64,000 nt of DNA from JAFDVL01 sp963794955. GTDB lineage: Bacteria; Acidobacteriota; Blastocatellia; RBC074. Within the stretch, counting starts at the first letter, position 1. Every line of letters begins with the position of its first letter. Made by a program: the position numbers and the translations under genes. The stretch lies in the NCBI GenBank assembly GCA_963794955.1, contig CAWCGF010000041.1, forward strand, positions 62,001 to 126,000, written 5' to 3'. This document shows positions 8,800 through 17,468 of the stretch, in pieces. Under the pieces are notes generated by a model. It saw nothing but the letters and a program-made list of their open reading frames with translations. It was not told the DNA's origin and did no database searches.

Positions 8800-9040
8800 A
8801 TGCCATTATCACACCGCCTCCGCCAGATACTTGGCCTCGGCTTCGGTCTCGCTGTCATCATCGGCAACACGATTGGCGCGGGCATTTTACGCACGCCGGG
8901 CGAAGTCGCCGGATAGGTGCCAACCATTGAGGGATTCCTTATGAGTTGGATCATCGGCGGTTTGTATGTGCTGTTCGGCGCGTTCGCTACCGCAGCATTG
9001 GGCGCGATGCTGCCGTAATCCAGCGGGCAAAGCGTCAGCT
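8800..9040 (+). pseudogene. Remnant of an APC-family amino-acid permease
   Basis: Ten bases after the Rieske stop, the frame from ATG 8800 reads LGLGFGLAVIIGNTIGAGIL then RTPGEVAG, which is the first membrane helix and signature of APC permeases. An in-frame TAG at 8914 interrupts it. The same frame continues with WIIGGLYVLFGAFATAALGA, the second helix, before an in-frame TAA at 9016 and SSGQS, reminiscent of the family's LPRSGGQ. Nothing of the remaining ten or so helices is left before gmhA begins on the other strand at 9047. This is an N-terminal stub of a dead transporter gene. Confidence 0.8.
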
Positions 9041-9046
9041 CAGAGC

Positions 9047-9625
9047 CTAGCCGAACAATTCACACTCTACAATTTCACACAAAATATGGCCGATAAGGAT
9101 ATGCGATTCCTGGATGCGGGCGGTGTCACGCGACGGGACGCAGATGCAATGCTCGGCTTCGGCTTTGGTCTTGCCGCCAGCTTCGCCTGTCAATCCGATG
9201 GTGATCATTCCAAGTTCTTTGGCGGTTTGCAAAGCGTGCAGGACATTCGGCGAATTGCCGCTGGTGGAAATGCCGATAAGAACATCGCCCACTTTGCCGA
9301 ACGCTTCGAGTTGACGCGAAAAGACGATTGAATATTCGTAATCGTTGCCGAGCGCGGTCAAGGCAGAAGTATTGGTCGTCAACGCCACGGCGGGCAAAGC
9401 GCGGCGTTCTTTGGTAAAGCGTCCGACTAATTCAGCCGCGATATGTTGCGCGTCTCCAGCACTGCCGCCATTGCCGCAGAGGTAGAGCGTTTTGCCGTTG
9501 CGCATCGCTTCGACTAATTTGGCGCTGACCGCGGCAATTGTGTCGGCTTGCGTTTCCAGCAAAGCCTGCTTTACCGCAATGCTCTCTGCGGTGCGTTGTT
9601 CGATGAGTTGTAAATACTTAGTCAT
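9047..9625 (-). CDS. gmhA: Sedoheptulose 7-phosphate isomerase
   Basis: 192 residues, the usual size. It converts sedoheptulose 7-phosphate to D-glycero-D-manno-heptose 7-phosphate, the first step of the heptose precursor pathway. The SIS fold shows LYLCGNGGSAGDAQHIAAEL (phosphate loop plus conserved His), LIGISTSGNSPN, and the C-terminal ARIQESHILIGHILCE with the catalytic Glu/His. The open frame extends upstream, but ATG 9625 fits the family start and overlaps the hddA stop by 8 nt (9618-9625), showing translational coupling. Confidence 0.93.
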   Translation of the reverse strand: MTKYLQLIEQRTAESIAVKQALLETQADTIAAVSAKLVEAMRNGKTLYLCGNGGSAGDAQHIAAELVGRFTKERRALPAVALTTNTSALTALGNDYEYSIVFSRQLEAFGKVGDVLIGISTSGNSPNVLHALQTAKELGMITIGLTGEAGGKTKAEAEHCICVPSRDTARIQESHILIGHILCEIVECELFG

Positions 9626-10637
9626 TGGCGACTCTCCACGTCTGCAAGCCAAATGGCTCAAAAGCGAATTCCGTGATTGTGCAGCCCATTTCCTTGAGCC
9701 GTTCTGCCACCTTGTGTTTTTTGTCAAAGCGGCAATAAAGCAACATAAAGCCGCCGCCACCCGCGCCCGTGATCTTGCCGCCGAGTGCTCCGTGCTTACG
9801 CGCTTCGGCATACATCTCATCCAGAATCGGAGCAGAGATTTTATGCGACATGCGTTTTTTTTGTTCCCATTCGTGATGCAACAAATCGCCGAAATCATCC
9901 AGCTTACTGCGCAGCAAGGCGTTCTTCATTTCGATGGTCATGGCCTTCAATTGCCGCAACGCATCAAGGCTATCCTGTTCGCCGCTTTCGTAGCGTTTGA
10001 CCTGGTCTTCGATAATGTTCGAGGACAGGCGCGATGAGCCGGTGTAGCACAGCAGCAAATTATATTGCAGTTCGTTGACGATGGCCGGACGAATCTTGAG
10101 CGGATTCACGATCACATGATCGGGCAGAAATTCGATGTAATTGAAGCCGCCGAAGGCTGCGGCATATTGATCCTGCAAGCCGCCTCTGATCGCCAGGTCT
10201 TCGCGTTCGATCACGTAGGCCAATTCGGCCACGTCATAATCGGTCAGCGGCAAGCCTTTGAATTCTTTCAGCAACCCCACGAGCGCAACCATCATTGCCG
10301 AGGACGAGCCTAAGCCAGAGCCGGGCGGCGCGTCGCTGTGAATGAAGACATCGAAGCCGATCTCGCCGCGCCCATCCATTTTGACGATAGCAGCCTTCAC
10401 CAAATCCAGTTTGCCATCAAAGGTCATCAAATCTTCCGGGTTGTAGTTTACCGATAAACCGTAATCCAGTGATTCGATGTTGATGGCTTGATCGTCGCGT
10501 GTACGCAGCGTGCCGTAGGCATAGCGATTGATCGTCGAGCTTAAGACACAACCGCCTTCCTGTTGCGGAAAGGGCGGAACGTCCGTGCCGCCCCCGGCAA
10601 AACTGATTCTTAAAGGTGCTTTTGTTCTGACAATCAT
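9618..10637 (-). CDS. hddA: D-glycero-D-manno-heptose 7-phosphate kinase (GHMP family)
   Basis: 339 residues. A GHMP kinase with the N-terminal APLRISFAGGGTDVPPF typical of HddA and related sugar kinases, the ATP-binding PPGSGLGSSSAMMVAL at about residue 105, and the C-terminal GGKITGAGGGGFMLLY. Together with gmhA it points to GDP-D-glycero-alpha-D-manno-heptose formation. The later enzymes GmhB and HddC are not in the window. It is the gene immediately before gmhA in a reverse-strand pair and is separated from the upstream glycosyltransferase by a heptamer palindrome. A related fucokinase-like activity cannot be excluded, but the gmhA link favours HddA. Confidence 0.9.
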   Translation of the reverse strand: MIVRTKAPLRISFAGGGTDVPPFPQQEGGCVLSSTINRYAYGTLRTRDDQAINIESLDYGLSVNYNPEDLMTFDGKLDLVKAAIVKMDGRGEIGFDVFIHSDAPPGSGLGSSSAMMVALVGLLKEFKGLPLTDYDVAELAYVIEREDLAIRGGLQDQYAAAFGGFNYIEFLPDHVIVNPLKIRPAIVNELQYNLLLCYTGSSRLSSNIIEDQVKRYESGEQDSLDALRQLKAMTIEMKNALLRSKLDDFGDLLHHEWEQKKRMSHKISAPILDEMYAEARKHGALGGKITGAGGGGFMLLYCRFDKKHKVAERLKEMGCTITEFAFEPFGLQTWRVAND

Positions 10638-10640
10638 AGT

Positions 10641-10711
10641 CTAGCTGTTAGCTGTTAGCTGTTAGCTGTTAGCCAACGCCTCATTCTGGCTAAAAGCTAA
10701 TGGCTAACGGC
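10641..10711. repeat. Heptamer tandem array with complementary arm (TAGCTGT type)
   Basis: TAGCTGT is repeated four times from 10643 onwards and ends in TAGCC. The right side (GGCTAAAAGCTAATGGCTAACGG) is its degenerate reverse complement, so the 70-nt gap between two reverse-strand genes is one heptamer-built hairpin. Confidence 0.8.
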
Positions 10712-11968
10712 TCATTGCTTCTCCTTTTTCTTCCCAACCGCTTCCACCAAAGCGGCAAAGCGTTCCATCAGCGGTTTCCAACTGCATTCGCGTTCGACAA
10801 ACGCGCGCGCGGATTTTTCCAGACGCGTTCGTAAGGCGTTGTCACTTAATACTTGTAGTACGGCTGCGGCAAATTCTCTTTCATCGCGCGCCATCAGCAA
10901 ATGTTCGGGCGCAATCGCGCCAACGCCAGTAATCACGTCGGGCGTGGCAATCACCGCACGACCGGAAGCCATTGCTTCCAACGCCTTGTTTTGCACGCCG
11001 CGCGCGATCCGCAGCGGAATCACACAAACTGTTGCTGCCGCCAAATAAGGCCGCACATCATCCACAAAGCCTGTGACGACTACACCGGGCAAGGCATGCA
11101 ACGCGATGACTTGTGGTGTTGGCTTGCTGCCGACAATCAAAAATTGTGCGTTAGGATATTGCGCGCGAATTGCCGGGAAAATCTGATTCGCAAACCAGAC
11201 GCAGGCTTCCGCGTTCGGGTAATAATCCATCGCCCCGGTAAACACGATGCGCGGTGCCTCAGGTTGAGTGAAAAACTGACGCTCGTTTTCCGGCAATCGT
11301 TCCAATGCGAAAGCCGGCACAGCATCCGGTCGGAACTTCTCTAAATCCACGCCGTTCGTAATCGGAATCAGGCGCTTGTGCTCTTCTGCCGTCAGTTCCG
11401 TCAGCACATTGATTTCGCGTTGCGTGTGCAAGGAACTGTAGCCAAAATTGCGCACAATCCAATATTCGTATTGCCGGAGCCGCTTGCCCTCGATTTGGTA
11501 AATCCACGACATCGGCGGCATTTTCTCCTGCGCGTAATCCAGCCATTTTTCCGAATCGGTATCCGCCATATCTACCACGGTGTGCTTGATGAAATCGGCG
11601 GGCACGTATTGGCACATCGTAGAGGAATACACGACCATCGCTTCGATGCCGTGCGCAGCAACGATGCGCGCGACTTCGCGGTGCAGCGCGGGCGAATTGA
11701 AATAGGCCACCGAGGGCGGCGTGTTGGTTGCTAAGCTCAACAAAGCACGAACTTTTCCGCTCAAGTGATTGAGCGGAATCAACGTGGCGGAAGCGCAGTA
11801 TTCTTCCAGCTTCAATTTGGTGTTCAATTCTTCTGCGCCATCGGCAAAGGCAAGCAAATGCACTTCATGACCGCGCGCCACCAGCGAGGTCAACACATTG
11901 AATGGCCGAATTTGATTCCCTTTGTAAGGGGGGTAGGGAGTGCGGTGTGAGAACAGCAGGATTTTCAT
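10712..11968 (-). CDS. Glycosyltransferase, PEP-CTERM/exosortase-associated type (GT-B)
   Basis: 418 residues. The start MKILLFSHRTPYPPYKGNQI is the hallmark opening of the sugar transferases that accompany exosortase/PEP-CTERM exopolysaccharide loci. The C-terminal GT4-like half has RIVFTGAMDYYPNAEACVWF and IPLRIARGVQNKALEAMASG, with the nucleotide-sugar binding Glu. It is cytoplasmic and adds a sugar to the growing lipid-linked repeat unit; donor and acceptor are unknown. Its start overlaps the stop of the next upstream glycosyltransferase by 4 nt (11965-11968), so the two are co-translated. Confidence 0.88.
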   Translation of the reverse strand: MKILLFSHRTPYPPYKGNQIRPFNVLTSLVARGHEVHLLAFADGAEELNTKLKLEEYCASATLIPLNHLSGKVRALLSLATNTPPSVAYFNSPALHREVARIVAAHGIEAMVVYSSTMCQYVPADFIKHTVVDMADTDSEKWLDYAQEKMPPMSWIYQIEGKRLRQYEYWIVRNFGYSSLHTQREINVLTELTAEEHKRLIPITNGVDLEKFRPDAVPAFALERLPENERQFFTQPEAPRIVFTGAMDYYPNAEACVWFANQIFPAIRAQYPNAQFLIVGSKPTPQVIALHALPGVVVTGFVDDVRPYLAAATVCVIPLRIARGVQNKALEAMASGRAVIATPDVITGVGAIAPEHLLMARDEREFAAAVLQVLSDNALRTRLEKSARAFVERECSWKPLMERFAALVEAVGKKKEKQ

Positions 11969-13116
11969 CCCAGACCAACTCCTTGCAGTACGCGGCGGGC
12001 GTTTTCCGTCCAGAAATAGCGGCCTTGTTGAATGGTCTCAATCGCGCCGCAACTGATCTTTTGCTGCAACGCGGGATTCGTGGCCAAAGCAGTCACGGCT
12101 TTGGCAAAGCCATTTGGATCATCTTTGGGAATAAACATTCCGTTCTGGCCTTCGATAATCACCTCGCGCAGATTCGGCTGGTCAGGCATTAGCACGGCTT
12201 TGCCCATCGCCATATATTCGAACAACTTCATGGGCGAAGCGTACACGGGAATGCTCGGCAGGACGGCAATATCCATCGCGGCAATGTGATTTGGAATTTG
12301 GTGATGATCCAAGCCACCCGAAAAATGAACCGCGTCCGCCACGCCCAAGTCTTTGGCTTGTTCGCGCAGCCCCGGAATCGCCGGGCCATCACCGCAAATC
12401 AACACGGCAAAGCGGTCGCGATTGGGCAATTTGGCATATGCATCAACCATCAAATCCAGCCGATGCCATTGTCGTGCCCAGCCGACAAAGCCGATGACGC
12501 AACGGTTGTCCAAATTGTACCGTTGGCGCACCGGTCGAGCATCTACCTCCGGGTGAAATAACTGGGGATCAATGCCATTGTGAATCACCTGGAACTTGCT
12601 GGTATCGAAGCCTTGCGCCTCGTAATGCTGGCGCAGCACGTCGGTCACGACCACTACGCGCGTCGCGCGATCCAGCACCAGCTTTTCGCAGTGTTCGGCG
12701 ACGTTGCGTCCAATCAGCCCGCTTTCCTTCGCCATTTCCTCGACCAGCGGCGAGTTCACTTCGAGCACAAACGGAATTTTGTGTTTCCTGGCGGCGAGCG
12801 AGCCAGCGGTTAAATTCAGACAATAGCGTTCATAAATGAGCGCGGGGTGATGTTCTTTGATGGCTTTTTGCAAATTGTGCATGCCATAAACGTTATAGCC
12901 CAGCGATAGCCCTTCATAAATTAGGCTGCCCAGAGTGCCGCGTCCTTCAGAATGTTTCTGCTGGCCATTGGTCGGTTGCGCTTTGCCACTTTGGGCGCGC
13001 CCCAAGCTAACTTCGTGAACCTCGTGTCCAAGTTGAGACCACGCATCCTGTAAAGATTGGATGTGAATTCCCTGCGCATCCTCGCCGCGTGTTCTGTGGT
13101 GATAAATGATTTTCAT
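11965..13116 (-). CDS. Glycosyltransferase family 4 protein
   Basis: 383 residues, GT-B fold. N-terminal MKIIYHHRTRGEDAQGIHIQ, then a GT4 C-terminal domain with VIGFVGWARQWHRLDLMVDA and VLPSIPVYASPMKLFEYMAMG, containing the ExxxxxxE-type retaining motif region (KLFEYMAMGKAVL). Only 5 nt separate it from the upstream gene's stop at 13122, so it belongs to the exopolysaccharide operon. The sugar donor is not predictable by eye. Confidence 0.88.
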   Translation of the reverse strand: MKIIYHHRTRGEDAQGIHIQSLQDAWSQLGHEVHEVSLGRAQSGKAQPTNGQQKHSEGRGTLGSLIYEGLSLGYNVYGMHNLQKAIKEHHPALIYERYCLNLTAGSLAARKHKIPFVLEVNSPLVEEMAKESGLIGRNVAEHCEKLVLDRATRVVVVTDVLRQHYEAQGFDTSKFQVIHNGIDPQLFHPEVDARPVRQRYNLDNRCVIGFVGWARQWHRLDLMVDAYAKLPNRDRFAVLICGDGPAIPGLREQAKDLGVADAVHFSGGLDHHQIPNHIAAMDIAVLPSIPVYASPMKLFEYMAMGKAVLMPDQPNLREVIIEGQNGMFIPKDDPNGFAKAVTALATNPALQQKISCGAIETIQQGRYFWTENARRVLQGVGLG

Positions 13117-13121
13117 TGGGG

Positions 13122-14324
13122 TTATTTTTTATTTTTAATTGCCAATTGAAGTACAACTTCAACTTCTTTTGCTACGGTTGCCCAGTTACGCTGACTGCCG
13201 TATTGAGTAATCTCCTGGCGTTTCCATGCGTGGTCAAGTGCTTGCAAAATTGCCGCTTGCAAGGCCTCGGCATCTTCGGGAGGAAACAGAAAACCTTGTT
13301 TGCCTGCTTGGATTACCAGTGCGTTCCGCCCTGCGCGGCTCGCCACCACAGGAGTACCGCAGGCTAAGGCTTCGAGGACAACATTCGGGGAGCCTTCCCG
13401 GCGGCTAGCCAATATCTTAACCTCAGCCGCGTTATACCAGGTACAAATTTTTTCAGGACTCAGTTGCCCCGCGAAATAAACGATGTCAGTAAGTCCGAAC
13501 GAGTGTGCCAATGACGCAAGTTTTTCGCGGTCTTCGCCATCACCAATCAAGGCCAACTTGATTCGACGCCGCTGCAATTCCGCCAGTCCAATTTTATTTA
13601 GCGCGTCGAGAATCAGCCATTGCCCTTTGTTGTGATCCAACCGCCCTACAGAAATCAGCCAGCAATCATCTGAGTTAAGCCTTAACTCTTGGCAGGCAGC
13701 CGCGCGCGACAGTAGGTGAAAACAGGCCGTATCAATGCCGTTGGGAATCACATGAACTTTTTCCGGCGCTGCGCCCAAGGCAATAAAGTCATCGCGCAAC
13801 TCTTCGGAAACGGCGATCAGTTGTGCCGCAGCGCGCATCACTTTGCTGAGCAAGGGTCTGATGTGAGGGAGATGTTTGTTACGTGTGACATCCGAGCCAC
13901 GCGCTGTCACAACTACCGGGCGATTCAGCTTCCGTCCAATTTGAATGGCCGCGAAACCATCGGGGTAAACAAAGTGTGCGTCTATCACGTCAAACGAAAA
14001 CCCATTGTGCAACCGCGATGTGACCGTAGAAAGGCTGCCGCTTGCCATCCACTGCCCATAATGCGACATGCCGATTTTCGGAGGATTGAAATAGCGGGGA
14101 TGATAAATCTTCAGCCCGTCGCGCTCTTCGATTTTGGGCACAAGCTGTAATTTCTTCCAATCCCCAAGGGCAGGAAGAAATCTCGGAAAGTACGGCACCG
14201 GCGCGACAATTTCGATTTCGTGTCCACAATCCCGCGCCAAAGCAGTCACGCGCCGCGCCACAAAAATCCCGTGCAACGGCAGTTGGGCATTCGGATACAG
14301 ATTGGTAAAAGTCAGCACCCTCAT
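13122..14324 (-). CDS. Glycosyltransferase family 4 protein
   Basis: About 400 residues from ATG 14324 (MRVLTFTNLYPNAQLPLHGI); an ATG at 14342 would add six residues. The central motif VTARGSDVTRNKHLP and the C-terminal LISVGRLDHNKGQWLILDAL and REGSPNVVLEALACGTPVVA are classic GT4 features with the conserved Glu pair. The protein is closely similar in layout to the GT encoded at 17469-18677, including the shared opening TNLYP/TTLFP and YHPRYFN/VYPRYFS motifs, suggesting paralogues that act on successive sugars. Confidence 0.88.
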   Translation of the reverse strand: MRVLTFTNLYPNAQLPLHGIFVARRVTALARDCGHEIEIVAPVPYFPRFLPALGDWKKLQLVPKIEERDGLKIYHPRYFNPPKIGMSHYGQWMASGSLSTVTSRLHNGFSFDVIDAHFVYPDGFAAIQIGRKLNRPVVVTARGSDVTRNKHLPHIRPLLSKVMRAAAQLIAVSEELRDDFIALGAAPEKVHVIPNGIDTACFHLLSRAAACQELRLNSDDCWLISVGRLDHNKGQWLILDALNKIGLAELQRRRIKLALIGDGEDREKLASLAHSFGLTDIVYFAGQLSPEKICTWYNAAEVKILASRREGSPNVVLEALACGTPVVASRAGRNALVIQAGKQGFLFPPEDAEALQAAILQALDHAWKRQEITQYGSQRNWATVAKEVEVVLQLAIKNKK

Positions 14325-14422
14325 AACTAACTCAAACGGCAAATATCAAAAGTAGGATTCGGAAGCAGAGCTTTTTCTGAATTTCTTAAATCAAGTGCTG
14401 ACCTTTTGCCTTTTGATTTCTT

Positions 14423-16295
14423 TCAGAGAAACTTCCGTTGCCACAGCCGGAACATCAGAATCGTCCAAAGCGGCGTGCCAAAATCGCGTAGCCCGCTTTG
14501 ATGGCGCTCCCACAAGCCTTTGACTGTTGCCTGATTCAGCAGGTCATCTTTCGTATCAAATAGCAAGCTGTGCGCCAGATCGCGCAATTCGCCGCGCAGC
14601 CAGTCTGCCAACGGAATTGAAAAGCCCATCTTCGGTCGCGTCAGTACGTCTTCCGGCACAATCTTGCGAATCGCTTGCTTGAAAATATATTTGCCGATGC
14701 CACCACGCAGCTTCAAATCCGAAGGCATGCGTGCGGCCAGTTCCATAAACTTGTGATCAAGCAATGGGCAACGAACTTCCAAGGATACCGCCATACTCGC
14801 GCGGTCTACTTTCGTCAGAATGTCGTCCACCAGATACGTTTTCATGTCCACGTACTGCGCGCGGGAAAGCGCATCATCGGTGTTGGCACGATTGTAGTGG
14901 TAGCGGAACAAATCAAACGGGTTATAACCATTAAGTCGCGTACTCAGATCGGCGCTGAACAAACCATCGCGTTCGCGGGCCACTGCGCCATAAACCGATT
15001 GAAAATACGCTTCCGCCGGGTCAAGCGATAAGTTTCTCAGCGTGGCTTTGGCGCGCAACGGACGCGGCAGCCAATCCAATTGCGGATACACCGCCGCCAT
15101 CGCGCCAAACGCTGGCTTGCGCAGCGACGCCGGCAGCATATCGCGCACGCGATTTTCCGCCACATCAAATTTGTAGCGACGATAACCGGCAAAATTCTCG
15201 TCCCCGCCATCGCCCGACAAGGCTACGGTGACAAACTCGCGCGCGACTTGCGAGACGTAAAAGGTCGGCACGGCGGACGAATCGGCAAACGGTTCGTCGT
15301 AGTGATAGGCCAGTTTCTCGACGACCGAAACCGCATCAGGATTCACAATGCGTTCGTGATGTTCGGCCTTGACGTATGCAGCAAATTGCTTGGCAGCCGC
15401 CGCTTCGCTGAATTCCTCGGACGTGAAGCCGATGGACGCTGTCACCACCGGGCGATTCGTAATCGCTGTCATCATTGCCACGACCGCAGACGAATCTACG
15501 CCGCCGGACAAAAACGCACCAAGCGGGACTTCGCTCATCAGCCGTACACCTACGGCTTCGCGCAAAGCCTCCAGCAATTGCTCCTGCCACTCTTCTTCGC
15601 TGCGAATTTCGGTTTGGCTGAAATCAATGTCCCAATATTCCTGTTCGCGCACGCCTCCAGGCGTAACGACCAGGTAATGCGCCGGGCGAAGTTTACGCAC
15701 GTGCTTGAAGATGGATTTCGGTGCGGGAATTGCCAGGAAGGAAAAGTAATCGGCCAGCGCTTCGGGATCAATGTCGCGGGGAATTTCAGGATCGGCGATG
15801 ATGCTTTTGACTTCGGAGCCGAACAGTAAGCGGCCTCGGTAATCGGCGTAGTACAGCGGCTTTTTCCCCAGCCGATCCCGCGCCAGCAGCATCGTTTGCT
15901 GGCGTCCGTCCCAAATCGCCAAGGCAAACATGCCGCGTAACATCGCTACCGCATTTTCCCCAAATTCTTCATAAAGATGAACAATGGTTTCGGTATCAGA
16001 GCGAGTTTGTAATTTGTGGCCGCGTGCTTCGACGAGTTGAGCCAGTTCTTGGTAATTGTAAATCTCGCCGTTGAAGACAATCGCAACCGTTCCATCTTCG
16101 TTGAAGATCGGCTGATGACCACCCGCAACGTCAATGATCGAAAGGCGGCGATGTCCTAAGCCAACGCGTCCCTGCAGCAAGAACCCATCGTCATCCGGGC
16201 CACGATGCGCGATCACATCGGTCATCCGCTTGAGCATGGCTCGGGTCTACCAGACGCTCAGTCGAATAATTATAAACTCCTGCAATTCCACACAT
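14423..16295 (-). CDS. asnB: AsnB-like glutamine amidotransferase/asparagine synthase, frameshifted near its N-terminus
   Basis: The family has an N-terminal Ntn-glutaminase domain that needs Cys2 and a C-terminal ATP-dependent synthetase domain. ATG 16295 reads MCGIAGVYNYSTERLVDPS, the correct N-terminus with Cys2, and lies 7 nt after the stop of the upstream glycosyltransferase. The remaining 604 residues (MLKRMTDVIAHRGPDDDGF onwards) are in the next frame from 16237, with one extra base at about 16238. Further motifs are GHRRLSIID, FNGEIYNYQEL, and the PP-loop FLSGGVDSSAV. In sugar clusters of the exosortase type such proteins act as amidotransferases on polysaccharide. Without frame correction the product would lack the glutaminase nucleophile. 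Confidence 0.85.
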
Positions 16296-16302
16296 CCGAA
16301 CA

Positions 16303-17355
16303 TCACTCGCTTGAGGGCTTGGTTTGCAAATAGGGTAATGGTTTCCGCTCTAAGCCAGAATACAATAATTGTGAGGACGTAAGAGCCGATTCCGCGGAGA
16401 TGCTACCATTTGCTTCCCGTTTAGTCACGACCCAGGCAAGCATTTCAGGAAAGAGGATCAGGGCAACAGCAATGAGCTTCAATTTCCAACTCGGACGATT
16501 GGCGATGACATCGGTAATGTCTCTGACGGCGCTCAAAAAATCGCGCGCCAGAATCTTCTGTTTCAGTGTGACTAAGCCAATTTCAGCTTCGACTTTGCTG
16601 ATCGTCGCCATCATCAACTGCGTCTGCTCCGGCGTGGTCTGCGATGCGGATAAGGCTTTGCACAAGGCGCGCAAGACGTTTTGATAATAGCGTGTCGAAC
16701 TGCTGGAAAGCGAATCATCACGTTTGCGATAACGTGCCAGGGGCGTGCGGAGAAAGGCAAAGTGATAGTTGTGTTGTAACATCCGCAACCATAAATCAAA
16801 GTCTTCTGACCCGCGCAAACTTTCGTCAAACCAACCGACTTCGTCCAGAATTTCGCGCTTGAATAGAGCCGAGATGAAGACGTTACACTCTCTGGTGAGA
16901 AACTTTTCCAATGTCACCGGCGCAGTCGAAGGACATATATCCTGAAACAACTTCCCTTCCCACTGCGGCGTCCCAAACAAAATGGCATTCGGATAGAGCA
17001 CATCAATTTCGGGCGCAGCGTGCATTTGTGCCAGCATGGTTTCCAAATAGTTCGGGAGCCATTGGTCATCGCTGTCGAGCAAGGCGATATAACGGCCCTG
17101 CGCGTAGTTGAAAGCTGCATTGCGTGCAGCCCCTGGCCCGCTGTTTGGCTGCTTGAGATAGGTGATGCGATCCAGATACGGCGCGACCACCTCGTCCGTC
17201 TGATCGGTCGAGCCATCGTTGACGACCAGAATTTCGTAATGCTGGCAGGTTTGCGCGAAAACGGATTCCAACGTTTCCGCAATAAATGACGCGGCGTTAT
17301 ACGCACAAATCACCACACTGACTTCCGGTGTAGTTTCCTGATTTCCCAGTTTCAT
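16303..17355 (-). CDS. Glycosyltransferase family 2 protein
   Basis: About 350 residues; ATG 17355 is preferred, with ATG 17367 four codons upstream also possible. The GT-A fold has PEVSVVICAYNAASFIAETL, ILVVNDGSTDQTDEVV and ALLDSDDQWLPNY, with the metal-binding DxD-like DSDD. An inverting transferase. The C-terminal 110 residues have a hydrophobic stretch (LKLIAVALILFPEMLAWVV) that may associate with the membrane. It precedes asnB in the reverse-strand run with a 7-nt gap. Confidence 0.88.
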   Translation of the reverse strand: MKLGNQETTPEVSVVICAYNAASFIAETLESVFAQTCQHYEILVVNDGSTDQTDEVVAPYLDRITYLKQPNSGPGAARNAAFNYAQGRYIALLDSDDQWLPNYLETMLAQMHAAPEIDVLYPNAILFGTPQWEGKLFQDICPSTAPVTLEKFLTRECNVFISALFKREILDEVGWFDESLRGSEDFDLWLRMLQHNYHFAFLRTPLARYRKRDDSLSSSSTRYYQNVLRALCKALSASQTTPEQTQLMMATISKVEAEIGLVTLKQKILARDFLSAVRDITDVIANRPSWKLKLIAVALILFPEMLAWVVTKREANGSISAESALTSSQLLYSGLERKPLPYLQTKPSSE

Positions 17356-17468
17356 TACAGCTCTCACTTCCTCGGTAAAGTTGTCGGGGCGTGGCGCTGC
17401 TCAGGAAACACTAAAATTGTCGCAAAGTCCTTGCGGCTGGCCGAACTTTTTATGGCTAGGGGATCAGG

